From contig JAGCDE010000005.1 of the NCBI GenBank assembly GCA_017651315.1, forward strand, positions 84,706 through 148,705: a stretch of DNA of 64,000 bases, in the 5' to 3' direction. The notes beneath the pieces were generated by a model, which worked only from the letters and a program-made list of their open reading frames with translations, made no database searches and was not told where the DNA came from. Position 1 is the stretch's first letter, and every line of letters starts with the position of its first letter. Of the stretch, positions 9,801-18,475 are shown piece by piece. The translations under genes and the position numbers were made by a program. The DNA comes from Bacteroidaceae bacterium. Lineage in GTDB: Bacteria; Bacteroidota; Bacteroidia; Bacteroidales; Bacteroidaceae.

Positions 9801-10568
9801 GAGTTGGAGATACCTGCTGAGGGTATTGACTACACCGGATTCATCCGTAATGCCGGCCTCTACATGGTGGGTACACTCGGTAACCAGATTGAGGATTACT
9901 GGTATGCTTACGCAAGCCGCACCAGCTGGAGAATAAAGACTGACAAGGAATATGACGATGTGTTCCCGGGCTGGAGTGTCAAGACAACCGGTAGCGTACA
10001 TGCAGCATACGGTCCTAACGGACTTGACGGCGGTGGCTATGTTGATGAGCCCGGATATGCAAGGGAAGGTGGTCTCGCAGCCGACTGGACTTCGAGTTAC
10101 ACTCTGAAGCAGACCGTGGTTGACCTGCCCAACGGTACATATACCCTGAGCTTGAACTTCGGTGGTGGTGAGAGCAACAAGAACAATCAGCATGTGCTTG
10201 CAAACGGTGACACGCTTGCTGTATCCAACAGCCAGAACGCTGAGTTGAACACATGGGAGAACATTGTCGTGACAGACAACAAGCTCGACCTGTCCGCTGT
10301 CCACACCGGTTGCAACGCATGGTCAAGGCTTGACAACTGGTCACTGACCCTGATCTCCGTTGATCCTGTTGACTACGCCGCTGAGATTGCAAAGATCGAT
10401 GCCGAGATTGCCGAAGTCAAGACCAAGGTTGCTCCTGTCGAGTCAGATGCCGACGTGAAGTACTACAACCTGGGCGGTATCGGCACCTCACAGCCTGAGG
10501 GTATCTCCATCAGGGTTACCACCGGGAAGAACGGTGCACGCAAGGTTGAAAAGATACTTGTAAAGTAA
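6810..10568 (+). CDS. Large secreted multidomain protein P1 (candidate surface glycan-binding protein)
   Basis: I do not recognise a named family for this 1252-residue protein. It has a signal peptide (residues 1-22, ending MQAQ). Next is an N-terminal beta-sandwich of about 250 residues that ends in a YYVDDIALY motif, typical of CBM-like jelly rolls. An Ig-like stretch follows near 420-520 (VDVTFSKETYANL), then another jelly-roll-like part near 540-710. Residues ~715-1000 are a highly charged helical region of repeated three-helix units (EYKDLDVTAKDNDALTA type), reminiscent of FIVAR modules. A C-terminal beta-sandwich (~1005-1180) is followed by a ~37-residue tail (KYYNLGG ... GKNGARKVEKILVK) resembling T9SS-type sorting tails. 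It sits just after susCD, the usual position of a surface glycan-binding protein; that role is inference. P2 and P3 are paralogs, P3 being the closer. Confidence 0.75.
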   Translation: MKKRDLLIAGALLFGFGLNMQAQTAEETLFFYGFEDDLASFRDSSKALDTIFQVRYYEGTDGSYPSNLEIAHVNDSLMLLLNGISPLGSRGDSYELVSDPLEGHKAEMEAMGASGGLSFFKYTSGGEGSDLCNDYNANLFVRGIKLNDYTSYRLVFYSKASAETANLQAGIFRGYYNSEKAISMNGGSGNEFMLEKTDFTTDRWERNTLMLYYQNDSVANAHMYNAGYWWTGSWNSTDPETGIEYVKIEQPDKYFLRLSFRYPGTIYYVDDIALYKSTIGGAEFNGDILRVDFGYQTNLADIAKADPAGAVELPGEYFSLTAEYAGDPYELDIMSAEYHDDGYLYIWLDDDSFDGLENVRLSLTNPTDPALQLKYTGSLYPKSLDQEWVDAGKIVPDFENEFAVFNPEVFAVSRLYIAPTMKATAPENGSFNLDPNTETVDVTFSKETYANLKDGTKDDYNVIIRMKDEIWTPSAYDPETFTVTFKRPAGLAPLSGDCDFTIMNARAGSGDQYQPAASETFTLTFGDLSTAGRPQFFYRSEPVWTGSDHQSQCIPLGWTAIDASIGATPQEGTGETVAGRSRMYYFGAGGAFTRGFYTCPRGNTDAVISYGTVEGYPLVLEPGNYRLSFKLFGWDGTPNVSVYVYPVGTDRPAAIGTVRAEPNTPNGTANTGRYVVSNFTSKTIDFTIDVKGNYQLDFFTPSSAGWAGSVIGAIELSNQYSEAFKYIQMLEDAQAAADAQLANAEADKKYSGANLDEFKGVINEYKDFKHTAPSAYEEATKTIKDATTAMGDRITIVDKFYSEYAAAEAKEADYTESEFNQLVAYKDLVAKIAEYKDLDVTAKDNDALTAITAEVTAATKAMTDRYDAIDKFNSTIANAKDTYDKNANLQDLDALVALNGTYEQYKDLDRIAVTDDELTAATDAVQAAIDKASNVATTYNLETAQLKSLYGLATDLEVALGDEVNAIYKANIEDDQNLAKLLKLEINKALYQKLAADELEIPAEGIDYTGFIRNAGLYMVGTLGNQIEDYWYAYASRTSWRIKTDKEYDDVFPGWSVKTTGSVHAAYGPNGLDGGGYVDEPGYAREGGLAADWTSSYTLKQTVVDLPNGTYTLSLNFGGGESNKNNQHVLANGDTLAVSNSQNAELNTWENIVVTDNKLDLSAVHTGCNAWSRLDNWSLTLISVDPVDYAAEIAKIDAEIAEVKTKVAPVESDADVKYYNLGGIGTSQPEGISIRVTTGKNGARKVEKILVK

Positions 10569-10603
10569 ACCGGATTTATGTTAAGATAACATTCGGATAA
10601 ATC

Positions 10604-10638
10604 AGGAAGCCGGGCAGATTAATTCTGCGCGGCTTCCT
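10604..10638 (+). terminator. Rho-independent terminator after P1
   Basis: A 14-bp stem with one mismatch (aggaagccgggcag / ctgcgcggcttcct) and a 7-base loop is followed by tttaaaaaatttt. It separates P1 from P2, so P2 needs its own promoter. Confidence 0.85.
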
Positions 10639-10698
10639 TTAAAAAATTTTAGTCACGAAGTCATAATAAGGAATATATTTTATAAAAAATCACTCAAA

Positions 10699-10724
10699 TG
10701 ACCATATAGGCGTCCAATTGGTCA
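10699..10724. promoter_or_regulatory. Small dyad in the P1-P2 intergenic region
   Basis: tgacca (10699-10704) and tggtca (10719-10724) form an inverted repeat, the right arm overlapping the palindrome ccaattgg. The 266-bp gap otherwise holds the terminator, AT-rich DNA and the P2 leader. This could be an operator; support is weak. Confidence 0.2.
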
Positions 10725-10834
10725 CAAATAGGTTAACCCACTTAATCAACTTGATCATTATCAGACAGTTCTATTGGTTCAAACTACGTTGTATCCTTTC
10801 TTTAATCAAATATTATTAACTAAAAAAACATTGT

Positions 10835-13800
10835 ATGAAAAAAAGAGACCTATTCCTGACAGGTGCACTTCTCTTTGGCTTTGGCTTGAACGCTCTGGCA
10901 CAAAGTGCTGAGGAGACCCTCTTTTTCTATGGATTCGAGGATGAACTTGCCTCTTTCAGAGACTCTTCGAAAGCTGTAGATTCCATCACCCAGATCCGTT
11001 ACTATGACGGTGTAATCAGCAATGGTGCAGGAGCCGGTGTATATCCGCAGGACCTGACAATTGCCTATGCCAAGGACACTACCATCTTCCTGCTGCACGG
11101 ACTAAGTCCTTTCCGTGACGCCAATCGGCAGGACTCCTATGAGCTAATTCAGGATCCTCTCGGCGGACATCAGGCCGACCTTGAGGCTATGGGTGCACAA
11201 GGTGGTCAATATTATTTCAAATACAACTCAGGAGGCACAGGGGATGGACTTTGCAATGACTACGAAGCCAACCTTTTCGTCCGCGGTATTCAGCTTGAAG
11301 ACAACACCTCCTACCGTATAGTATTCTACAGCAAGGCAAGTGATCCTACTGCCAATATGCAGGCAGGTGTTTTCCGTGGCTATTACAACTCTGAGAGAGC
11401 AATTTCCATGAACGGTGACAGCGGCAATGAGTTCCTCCTTGACAAGACATCATTCACCACCGACCAATGGGAACGTAACACCATCATGATGTACTATCAG
11501 AATGACTCTGTTGCAAACAGGCACATGTACTATGCAGGTTTCTGGTGGCAGGATGCCTGGAGAACTATAGACCCTGCAACAGGTATTGAGTACAACGCCA
11601 TTGAGCAGTTCGATACCTATTTCCTCCGTTTCTCGTTCAGGTATCCGGCAAGAAGTTACTATCTTGATGATATCGCCCTTTATAAGTCAACCATCGGTGG
11701 AGCCGAATTCAACGGTGAGATCCTGCGTGTTGATTTCGGATATGAAACCAACCTGGGATCCCTGGCTCGCGCAAAAGCTGAAGGTGCCATTGAACTTCCC
11801 GGTGATTATTTCACTCTGACAGCCGAGTATGCAGGTGATCCTTATGACCTGGATGTACTTGCAGCCGAATACCATTCCGACGGTTATCTCTATATCTGGC
11901 TTGATAATGACTCGTTCGAGGGTTTGGAGAATGTTCGCTTAAGCTTCACGAACCCGACAGATCCTGCTCTCCAGCTCAAATACACCGGTACCCTCTATCC
12001 CAAATCACTTGATCAGGCGTGGGTGGATGCCGGCAAGATCGTTCCTGATTTCGAGAACGAGTTTGCTGTCTATAATCCTGAAATCTTTGCCACTTCACTC
12101 AAATATTATCCCCCTGCAGTTGTTTCAGTATCACCGGAGGAGGGTTCTTTCGGTCTTGGAAGCGACACCAGGACATTTGATGTAACCTTCTCCAAGGAGG
12201 TCTATGCCAATCTGAGTGATCCTCTGAATGATGATTTCAGCGTCCTGGCAAGAGTACAGACATCCCAGGGTGTTGAAAACTGGGTTCCAGCTGCTTATGA
12301 TGAAGAGACATTCACCGTCACATTCCAGCGTCCTGCAGGATCTGTTTCAGAGCTTTCAGGCGATTATGACTTCACGGTTCTCAACGCTCATACCGACAAA
12401 GGTGCACAGTATATGAAGGGCGATGACTACACTTTCTCGTATTCGTTCGGCCCTGCTGATGTTGCTCCTGTTTATCTTGGAAAGAGTGACTTCAGTCAGT
12501 ACAGTGTGGGTGCCAATGAGATTGAAGGCTTCAGCATCAATGAATATGGCATTATGAGGATACAGCAGTTCTCAGGTCTGGCTGGAAAGGCTCTTATGTG
12601 GGGTCTTTACGGTGTTAACCTCCAGAACGACCCGAAGGGTAGTGATGATCTGACAAGAGGTCCAGCCCTCTCTTATAAGATTAACGTAAGCGAGCCTGGT
12701 GATTGGAGGGTTTCCTACGCTATGTCCGGTTGCCTGAAGAACTCATGGAACGATGGTGCTCTCATGTACTTCCGCATTTATGATTCGGCTGGTGAGATTA
12801 TCTATGAGTCCAACAGAGGTGAGGACCACACGAACCTTCCGGAAGAGGGTGGTGTAGTAACCTCCTATGAGGAGTTCCAGCAGATGATCAGCTTCCCGAA
12901 CACAGGTGAATATACCTTGGTCTGGAATATGCCTAATGAGAATTCGTGGAGCGGAGGACACCAGGGTGGCCGTATTATCTACTATGTAGAGGTATCCAAT
13001 GAGTATTCATCGGCATACAAGTACATTGACATGCTCATCGGTGCACAGACATCGGCTAAGGACATCCTTGCACTTGCCAAGGCTAATCCTGATTATTCAG
13101 GTGTATATCAGGATGAGTTCGAAGCCTTGATCAACTCATACGAAGGATTCACAAGTCATGCTCCTTCGGCCTACAACGCCGCTGTGAAGGCTCTTGGAGA
13201 TGGATCAGCTGTGATGTCAGAACGTATGGGCATTGTTGACAAGTACAACGCCGAGTATGCGGCTGCCAAGGATAAGGAAGCTGTCTATACTGATTCCACC
13301 AGTTACAATCAGCTCGTAGCCTATACAGATCTCGTGGCCAAGATTGCCGAATACAAGGATCTTGACGTGACCGCCAAGGATAACGATGCCATGACAGCAA
13401 TCACTGCAGAGGTTACAGCTGCTACCAAGGCCATGACCGACCGTTGCTCAGCAATAGACAGGTTCAATGGACTGAAGTCCGATATTGAGGGATTGTTCGT
13501 TACTTATGCAAGCTATGACTTTGCCGAGGAGTTCAAGAACGCCCAGAAGGTTTACAATGAGAACAAGGATCTGGATGTCTTTGCCGTAACCGACGATGCT
13601 CTGAATGCAAGTAATACTGCTCTCGATGATGCCAAGACCGCATTCAACAACAGGATGTCTGCTGCAAATCTGCTCTCGAAGCAGGACAAGCAGCTTAAGT
13701 CTCTTGCCGCTGACCTTGATGTTGAGCTCGATGCCGAGGCACAGGCTATGGTTGACGGTGTGATGGCTACTATCCTTGAGGATGATCAGAACGTGGCCAA

Positions 13801-14575
13801 TCTCTATCAGCTTGCTATCAAGGCAAGGATTTCAGAAATGTATGCCAACTCTGAGCTGGAGGATGCAGTCGAACTGACTCATTTCATTCAGAATGCATCG
13901 TTCTACACCACCTACTCACCGAGTAACAAGATTCACTCCAATGAGAATCCTCTGCCGGGTTGGGCTGTGCTTGGTGGCTCGAACAATGACTATTTGAGAG
14001 ACCAGAGCAATAACGGTGCTGATGCCAATATTAATTATGAGGGCAGCGCAAAGAACTCAGGTATTGCTCTTGACTGGGGTTCGTCAGTCAAGATGACCCA
14101 GACCATCAAGAACCTGCCTGCCGGTAAGTACACCTTCTCTCATTATCAGAATGCATGGGGTGAGCTTACAGCTTCGACAACCAGAGGCGGATTCATATTC
14201 AACCAGAAGAATCTGGCTGGTGAGGATATCTCAGATACCATCACAGCTTACAACCAGTCTGGTGAGGTTATCCTCTACGGCGGTGAAGTTGAACTCCTCA
14301 TTGACTTGACAACCAATTCGACCTGGGGATTCTATGATGACCTTACACTTATGCTTGAGGAGCCTCTGGCCGGATATGACTATGCAGCTGCCGCAGCTGC
14401 TGCTGCAAATGCCATTGAGGATGCCAAGACAAATGTTGCTACTGTTAAGGAGGCTGTTGACGTGATGTACTACAACCTGGGCGGTTTCAATACTGCACAG
14501 CCTGATGGTGTAACTATCAAGGTTACGACCGGAAAGAACGGTGCACGCAAGGTTGAAAAGATACTTGTCAAATAA
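10835..14575 (+). CDS. Large secreted multidomain protein P2, paralog of P1 and P3
   Basis: At 1246 residues it has the same plan as P1: signal peptide (1-22, ending ALAQ), N-terminal jelly-roll ending YYLDDIALYKSTIGGAEFNG, Ig-like part (FDVTFSKEVYANL), central beta domain, helical repeats (~730-990), C-terminal beta-sandwich and the same tail ending GKNGARKVEKILVK. It is more divergent than P3, notably in the central beta domain (~540-720) and the C-terminal sandwich, where no close match to P1 remains. A short tract is almost identical to P1 at DNA level (11970-12063 against 7920-8025), which suggests gene conversion. It has its own leader (10811-10825) and terminator. The function is unknown; divergence of the putative binding domains suggests binding of a different glycan, which is inference. 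Confidence 0.75.
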   Translation: MKKRDLFLTGALLFGFGLNALAQSAEETLFFYGFEDELASFRDSSKAVDSITQIRYYDGVISNGAGAGVYPQDLTIAYAKDTTIFLLHGLSPFRDANRQDSYELIQDPLGGHQADLEAMGAQGGQYYFKYNSGGTGDGLCNDYEANLFVRGIQLEDNTSYRIVFYSKASDPTANMQAGVFRGYYNSERAISMNGDSGNEFLLDKTSFTTDQWERNTIMMYYQNDSVANRHMYYAGFWWQDAWRTIDPATGIEYNAIEQFDTYFLRFSFRYPARSYYLDDIALYKSTIGGAEFNGEILRVDFGYETNLGSLARAKAEGAIELPGDYFTLTAEYAGDPYDLDVLAAEYHSDGYLYIWLDNDSFEGLENVRLSFTNPTDPALQLKYTGTLYPKSLDQAWVDAGKIVPDFENEFAVYNPEIFATSLKYYPPAVVSVSPEEGSFGLGSDTRTFDVTFSKEVYANLSDPLNDDFSVLARVQTSQGVENWVPAAYDEETFTVTFQRPAGSVSELSGDYDFTVLNAHTDKGAQYMKGDDYTFSYSFGPADVAPVYLGKSDFSQYSVGANEIEGFSINEYGIMRIQQFSGLAGKALMWGLYGVNLQNDPKGSDDLTRGPALSYKINVSEPGDWRVSYAMSGCLKNSWNDGALMYFRIYDSAGEIIYESNRGEDHTNLPEEGGVVTSYEEFQQMISFPNTGEYTLVWNMPNENSWSGGHQGGRIIYYVEVSNEYSSAYKYIDMLIGAQTSAKDILALAKANPDYSGVYQDEFEALINSYEGFTSHAPSAYNAAVKALGDGSAVMSERMGIVDKYNAEYAAAKDKEAVYTDSTSYNQLVAYTDLVAKIAEYKDLDVTAKDNDAMTAITAEVTAATKAMTDRCSAIDRFNGLKSDIEGLFVTYASYDFAEEFKNAQKVYNENKDLDVFAVTDDALNASNTALDDAKTAFNNRMSAANLLSKQDKQLKSLAADLDVELDAEAQAMVDGVMATILEDDQNVANLYQLAIKARISEMYANSELEDAVELTHFIQNASFYTTYSPSNKIHSNENPLPGWAVLGGSNNDYLRDQSNNGADANINYEGSAKNSGIALDWGSSVKMTQTIKNLPAGKYTFSHYQNAWGELTASTTRGGFIFNQKNLAGEDISDTITAYNQSGEVILYGGEVELLIDLTTNSTWGFYDDLTLMLEEPLAGYDYAAAAAAAANAIEDAKTNVATVKEAVDVMYYNLGGFNTAQPDGVTIKVTTGKNGARKVEKILVK

Positions 14576-14597
14576 TCAAGTTGATATCTTCTGATTA

Positions 14598-14630
14598 ATG
14601 ACCGGCTGGAATTCTTTTCCAGCCGGTCAT
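14598..14630 (+). terminator. Rho-independent terminator after P2
   Basis: A perfect 14-bp stem (atgaccggctggaa / ttccagccggtcat) with a 5-base loop is followed by gtttta. Confidence 0.85.
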
Positions 14631-14680
14631 GTTTTATACCTGAATGATAAGAATCTGTTTTATATTTACACTAATTTTTA

Positions 14681-14688
14681 TATTTTTG
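14681..14688 (+). promoter_or_regulatory. Candidate -7 element for the CotH gene
   Basis: TATTTTTG fits the TAnnTTTG consensus, 26 bases before the start codon. The -33 position reads TTTT rather than TTTG, so only half of the promoter is convincing. Confidence 0.45.
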
Positions 14689-14714
14689 CATCCATATTGC
14701 TAAATAATTGACAA

Positions 14715-17201
14715 ATGAGAATCATCCGGAACATGCTGATAGTGGCTTCTGTATTGTTTTCAGCCACTGCTTTTTCAACAATAAACGCCCAGGAGGGGCT
14801 TACCCATACATTGTATATCAACGAGGTTATGCAATCAGCGGTAGGAGGTGACATAGACCTTCTGATGGAATATCCCGACGGTTGGGTAGAGTTATTCAAT
14901 CCCAATAAGAAGTCACTTTCCGTCAAAGGCTACAGGATAGGCAAGAAGGATAAGTTCAAGAAGTGCTATGAGCTTCCTGACTGGCAAATCCCGGCTCGCG
15001 GAACCCTTATGGTCTATTGTGACAAGTCCGACACTGTCGTGATAGTTCAGCAGAAGGACTGGCGCGGCAATGTAATCTATGAGAGAAAGGAGATCCATGC
15101 CGATTTCCGCATAACAACTGATACTGAAAGCGGACTGTATCTCTTCTCACCCGATTCCTTACTGGCAGATTCTGTCCATCTGCCTGTCATGTTCAAGCCG
15201 AACATTGCATACGGAAGGCTTTCCGATGGAGCCGAAGAGTGGGGCTATGAGCTTGAGGTTACCAAAGGTGCCCCCAACAAAGGAGGACATGCCATCGCCA
15301 TATTGCCTGACCCGACAATAAGTCCCAACGGATTTCTCGGAGGGCCTGATAATACAGGTCTTTTCGTCAAGACCCTGAGACTCAACCGTCTCAAAATGTC
15401 CAATGGTGAAAGTCTCCCTTCCACGGCAGTTGTCCGCTATACCACGGATGGTACTGAACCCTGCGACACCAGCAAAACACTCACTTCCATCGGTATTTAT
15501 ATTGACCACTCTGTCATAATAAAAGCCGCCATCTTCTGTGAGGGCTATCTTACGCCGGATGCCATAACCGATGTGATTCTCTTCCATCCAAGGAAACTGA
15601 CTCTACCTACTGTATCGCTGGTCGTTGACAGCCTTGATCTGTACAGCAGCGATTACGGAATTATAGAGCTCAACAACAAGGAGACCAAGTACAACTGGCG
15701 TCGTCCTGCACAATTCACATACTTCTCTTCATCGGGCCTGAACGCTAAGGTCAACCAGATATGCGAGATAAGGGTAAGCGGTGGCTGGAGTCGTGACAAC
15801 AGCCAGAAATCACTTATCGCATACGCTGACAAGCGCTTCGGCAGCGAAGACTGGTTTGAACAGGCATTCTGGCCGACGACGCGCCCCGATGCACGCAGGG
15901 CCCAGTCTGTCTCTCTGAGAAACTCCGGTAATGATTTCGGTAACTCTTTCATACGTGATGGAGTGGCCCAGTCCCTCATAGGTATGAACACTGACCTTGA
16001 CTGGCAGGGTTATCAGCCCGTGATCCTTTACAAGAACGGAGTTTATGACGGCCTGATAAACATAAGGGAGAGAGGTAACGAGGCGAATGTGTGGACCCAT
16101 AATAACGGACTTGAGGATGTAACCCTCATAGAGAACGCCGTGCTTAAGGAAGGTGACTGGAACCAATATCAGGATTTTGTCAATTTCTACAGTGCCGACG
16201 GACACACGTATGAGGAATTCGATTCCGTCATGGATATAATAGAATATACAAATATGATGATAGGCAACATCTTTTTCAGTAATACTGATTTTCCGAACAA
16301 CAACAATGTCCTGTGGCGTCCCATTGAGGACGGCGGACGCTGGCGCTGGATCATCAAGGATGTTGACCGCGCATTCGGAATCTGGGGACATTCGTCAGGC
16401 GAGGAGAATCTGAAGTGGAATCTGCAACTTCCAAACAATATCAGCGGAGAGACGGGAAACAAAGACCAATGGACCATTCTTTTCCGCAATCTCATGAAGA
16501 TAGACAGATATCACGAACTGTTCCTTGACAGACTCACAGTCTATATGGGTGATTTCCTGACCGTCTCCAACATGCACAAATGGATAAACTGGGCTCATGA
16601 CCAGGTGGAGCCTGAATATGAATCCTATTCCAAAGTTCAGAGAGTCAACGGCAAGTCATCATGGGAAAACGAAATCAACAAGATGAAGACATGGGCTTCG
16701 GAGCGCTGGACCAGCATGTACAAGCAGTTGGAAGACTACTATTCACTCCAGAAGGCCGTTCCTGTTCAGGTTAACAAGAGTACCACCGAAATTGGCTTCC
16801 AGATCATAACAATAAACGACGTTCCACTAACAGCCGGTAAGTTTGACGGCAAACTCTTTCCCGGTAGATCATATACTTTCGATGGAGGAAGCAAATACGA
16901 GGGTTATGACGTGATTGGCTGGGAGGTCAGCATTACCGATGCAAAAGGTGCAGTCAAGAAGGATACCTATATGGACGAGAAGATTACCCTGACCTTCCCT
17001 GCAGATATGAAGCAGGCTGTGGTGAATGCAGTTTTCGGCCGTAGCGGCATAGAGACCTCGGAGGAGGTCGTAGATGTGGTTTCATCACGATATTACAATG
17101 CACAGGGCATAGAATCTCCGGTTCCCTACAGCGGACTGAACATTGTAAAGCACCTGATGAAAGACGGAAGCACCGTTACCGTCAAGAAGTACTTCAAATG
17201 A
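14715..17201 (+). CDS. Secreted CotH-type kinase with lamin-tail domain
   Basis: This 828-residue secreted protein starts with a signal peptide (to about residue 26, INAQ). A lamin-tail-like domain follows (LYINEVMQS, then DGWVELFNPNKKSLSVKGYRIG), then a chitobiase C-terminal-like segment (VVRYTTDGTEPCDTSKTL) near residue 240. Next comes the CotH kinase domain (~330-640), with the NIRERGNEAN segment and RWRWIIKDVDRAFG carrying the presumed metal-binding Asp549 and Asp551. CotH proteins are atypical secreted protein kinases, known from phosphorylation of Bacillus spore-coat proteins; targets in Bacteroidota are not established. The C terminus (YYNAQGIESP ... VTVKKYFK) resembles the tails of P1-P3, so it is probably exported by the same route. 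Being the last rightward gene after P1 and P2 makes them possible substrates, which is speculation. Confidence 0.85.
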   Translation: MRIIRNMLIVASVLFSATAFSTINAQEGLTHTLYINEVMQSAVGGDIDLLMEYPDGWVELFNPNKKSLSVKGYRIGKKDKFKKCYELPDWQIPARGTLMVYCDKSDTVVIVQQKDWRGNVIYERKEIHADFRITTDTESGLYLFSPDSLLADSVHLPVMFKPNIAYGRLSDGAEEWGYELEVTKGAPNKGGHAIAILPDPTISPNGFLGGPDNTGLFVKTLRLNRLKMSNGESLPSTAVVRYTTDGTEPCDTSKTLTSIGIYIDHSVIIKAAIFCEGYLTPDAITDVILFHPRKLTLPTVSLVVDSLDLYSSDYGIIELNNKETKYNWRRPAQFTYFSSSGLNAKVNQICEIRVSGGWSRDNSQKSLIAYADKRFGSEDWFEQAFWPTTRPDARRAQSVSLRNSGNDFGNSFIRDGVAQSLIGMNTDLDWQGYQPVILYKNGVYDGLINIRERGNEANVWTHNNGLEDVTLIENAVLKEGDWNQYQDFVNFYSADGHTYEEFDSVMDIIEYTNMMIGNIFFSNTDFPNNNNVLWRPIEDGGRWRWIIKDVDRAFGIWGHSSGEENLKWNLQLPNNISGETGNKDQWTILFRNLMKIDRYHELFLDRLTVYMGDFLTVSNMHKWINWAHDQVEPEYESYSKVQRVNGKSSWENEINKMKTWASERWTSMYKQLEDYYSLQKAVPVQVNKSTTEIGFQIITINDVPLTAGKFDGKLFPGRSYTFDGGSKYEGYDVIGWEVSITDAKGAVKKDTYMDEKITLTFPADMKQAVVNAVFGRSGIETSEEVVDVVSSRYYNAQGIESPVPYSGLNIVKHLMKDGSTVTVKKYFK

Positions 17202-17280
17202 CAGTGATGCCTGATGCTTCAGGCATAAGTGAAGATATTCGAATAATTGAGCACAGCGTTCGTAGGAGTACGAATAGGAA

Positions 17281-17313
17281 AGAGGATGACTAAGGTTTTT
17301 TTAGTCATCCTCT
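17281..17313. terminator. Bidirectional terminator between convergent genes
   Basis: A perfect 13-bp stem (agaggatgactaa / ttagtcatcctct) with a T-rich loop lies between the CotH gene (rightward) and the sigma operon (leftward). A weaker hairpin, tgcctga/tcaggca, lies at 17208-17225. Confidence 0.7.
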
Positions 17314-17397
17314 TTACATGCCGGTTTATTTGGAAGTCACTTCTTATTCCAGAAAACCTTAGATTTGAGCACCAATAGAGTCGCGTTTGCGGTTTTA

Positions 17398-18132
17398 TCA
17401 GTAACGGCGTGGATTGAATCCTCCGGGACCTCCCCCGAATCCTGGACCTCCGTAACCGGGTGCACCATAACCTGGAATGCCATAGTTGCTTCCCGGTGGC
17501 GTGAACTGCGGGATTCTTCTCGGGTCGGGATTGAAACGACGCATTTCGGGATGTGTGTTGAAAAACGCGGAATCAGGAGCCTGCCAGTTCTTCCAGTAGT
17601 TCTCCCACCACTCTCTCTGCTGTTCCGACATACGGTTCCAATCCTGCTGGTTGCGGCGATGGTAATCAAAAATCTGGCCCTGCATCATTTGTCTGTTGGT
17701 TTCGGCCCACCTCTGCCACATCTCCACGCGCTGATCGATATCGCGCTGGTTCTGGTTAGCCCATTCCTGCCAGATTTTCTGTCCAAGCTGCCACTGTGCC
17801 ACACCAATCTTTACACGGGTGGTATCAGGGAGGGCCTTCTCCAGCTTTTTCTGGTAGTTGTCATTGATTTCGCGCCACTCCTTCATGTAGTCACCCTCCC
17901 CGGGCTTGGCTTTGCGGTTCAGCGCTGCCAGCTGTTCATTGTATTCAATGTAGATGCCGGCGAATTTCTGATACTCCTTCTTTGTGAGTCCGGCACTTTC
18001 CATTATGAACCGCAATTGGGCGTTGATCATCTGCTCATCCTTCTCCTTGGACTGCGGTGCAGGCTGTGCCTGTACCGGTAGGGTAAGGATAAGGCAAAGG
18101 AACATGAAGAAAGATGTCAGGCTCTTTTTCAT
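17398..18132 (-). CDS. Periplasmic protein with Gly/Pro/Tyr-rich tail, third gene of the sigma operon
   Basis: This 244-residue protein has a signal peptide (to about residue 22, PVQAQ). Residues 30-120 form a charged helical region that looks like sensor or chaperone proteins of the Spy/CpxP or DUF3106 kind (ESAGLTKKEYQKFAGIYIEYNEQL). A Trp- and Gln-rich stretch follows (QREWWENYWKNWQ), then a low-complexity tail of GYG/GPGFGG repeats from about residue 205 to the end. It lies 7 bases after the membrane protein gene, in one operon with the ECF sigma factor. An envelope-stress role is inferred from the operon and the helical Spy-like part; no motif proves it. Confidence 0.6.
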   Translation of the reverse strand: MKKSLTSFFMFLCLILTLPVQAQPAPQSKEKDEQMINAQLRFIMESAGLTKKEYQKFAGIYIEYNEQLAALNRKAKPGEGDYMKEWREINDNYQKKLEKALPDTTRVKIGVAQWQLGQKIWQEWANQNQRDIDQRVEMWQRWAETNRQMMQGQIFDYHRRNQQDWNRMSEQQREWWENYWKNWQAPDSAFFNTHPEMRRFNPDPRRIPQFTPPGSNYGIPGYGAPGYGGPGFGGGPGGFNPRRY

Positions 18133-18139
18133 AGAGAAA

Positions 18140-18475
18140 TCAGTTACCGTAATAATTACTCATCATAGAATAGACACCCAGTTCATCGGTTGACATTGAC
18201 TGGAAAACCTCGTCAATACTGGCACACTGGGAGATGCTTTCGTAATCGGGGATATTAGGTCCGCCGACCTTGAACGGATGGATGAGCAGCAGGGCCACGG
18301 CAGCTGCACTTGCTGCGCTGGCGAACAGGACATAGATCCTGCGCTCCTTCTTATGCCGCTTCTGTTGCTCAACGGAAATCTTAGACACAACCCTCTCGGT
18401 CAAGTCATCCAGGAAATGTTCGGGCATCTTGTAAGGCATTTCCCTACTCAGCCCTTCGAGATCAAACTCTTTCAT
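18140..18475 (-). CDS. Small single-span membrane protein, likely anti-sigma factor
   Basis: The protein has 111 residues: a charged cytoplasmic N terminus of ~50 residues (with EQQKRHKKERR just before the membrane), one transmembrane helix (VLFASAASAAAVALLLIHPF), and a short ~40-residue outer part. It overlaps the sigma factor gene by 4 bases (ATGA), so translation is coupled. Position, topology and coupling fit an anti-sigma factor holding the upstream ECF sigma at the membrane. No zinc-binding anti-sigma motif (HxxxCxxC) is present, so the call rests on context. Confidence 0.6.
   Translation of the reverse strand: MKEFDLEGLSREMPYKMPEHFLDDLTERVVSKISVEQQKRHKKERRIYVLFASAASAAAVALLLIHPFKVGGPNIPDYESISQCASIDEVFQSMSTDELGVYSMMSNYYGN

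Noticed and set aside
9258-10304. 348-codon open frame antisense to P1, with an antisense counterpart in P3 (25419-26168)
   Set aside because: It arises from the repetitive, codon-biased helical and C-terminal parts of P1 and P3. The translation is compositionally odd (Val-rich) with no motif, and the sense frames are clearly protein-coding.
17365-18081. 238-codon open frame opposite the periplasmic protein gene
   Set aside because: The minus-strand frame has a signal peptide and is coupled to the sigma operon; the plus-strand frame is its complement with no recognisable features.
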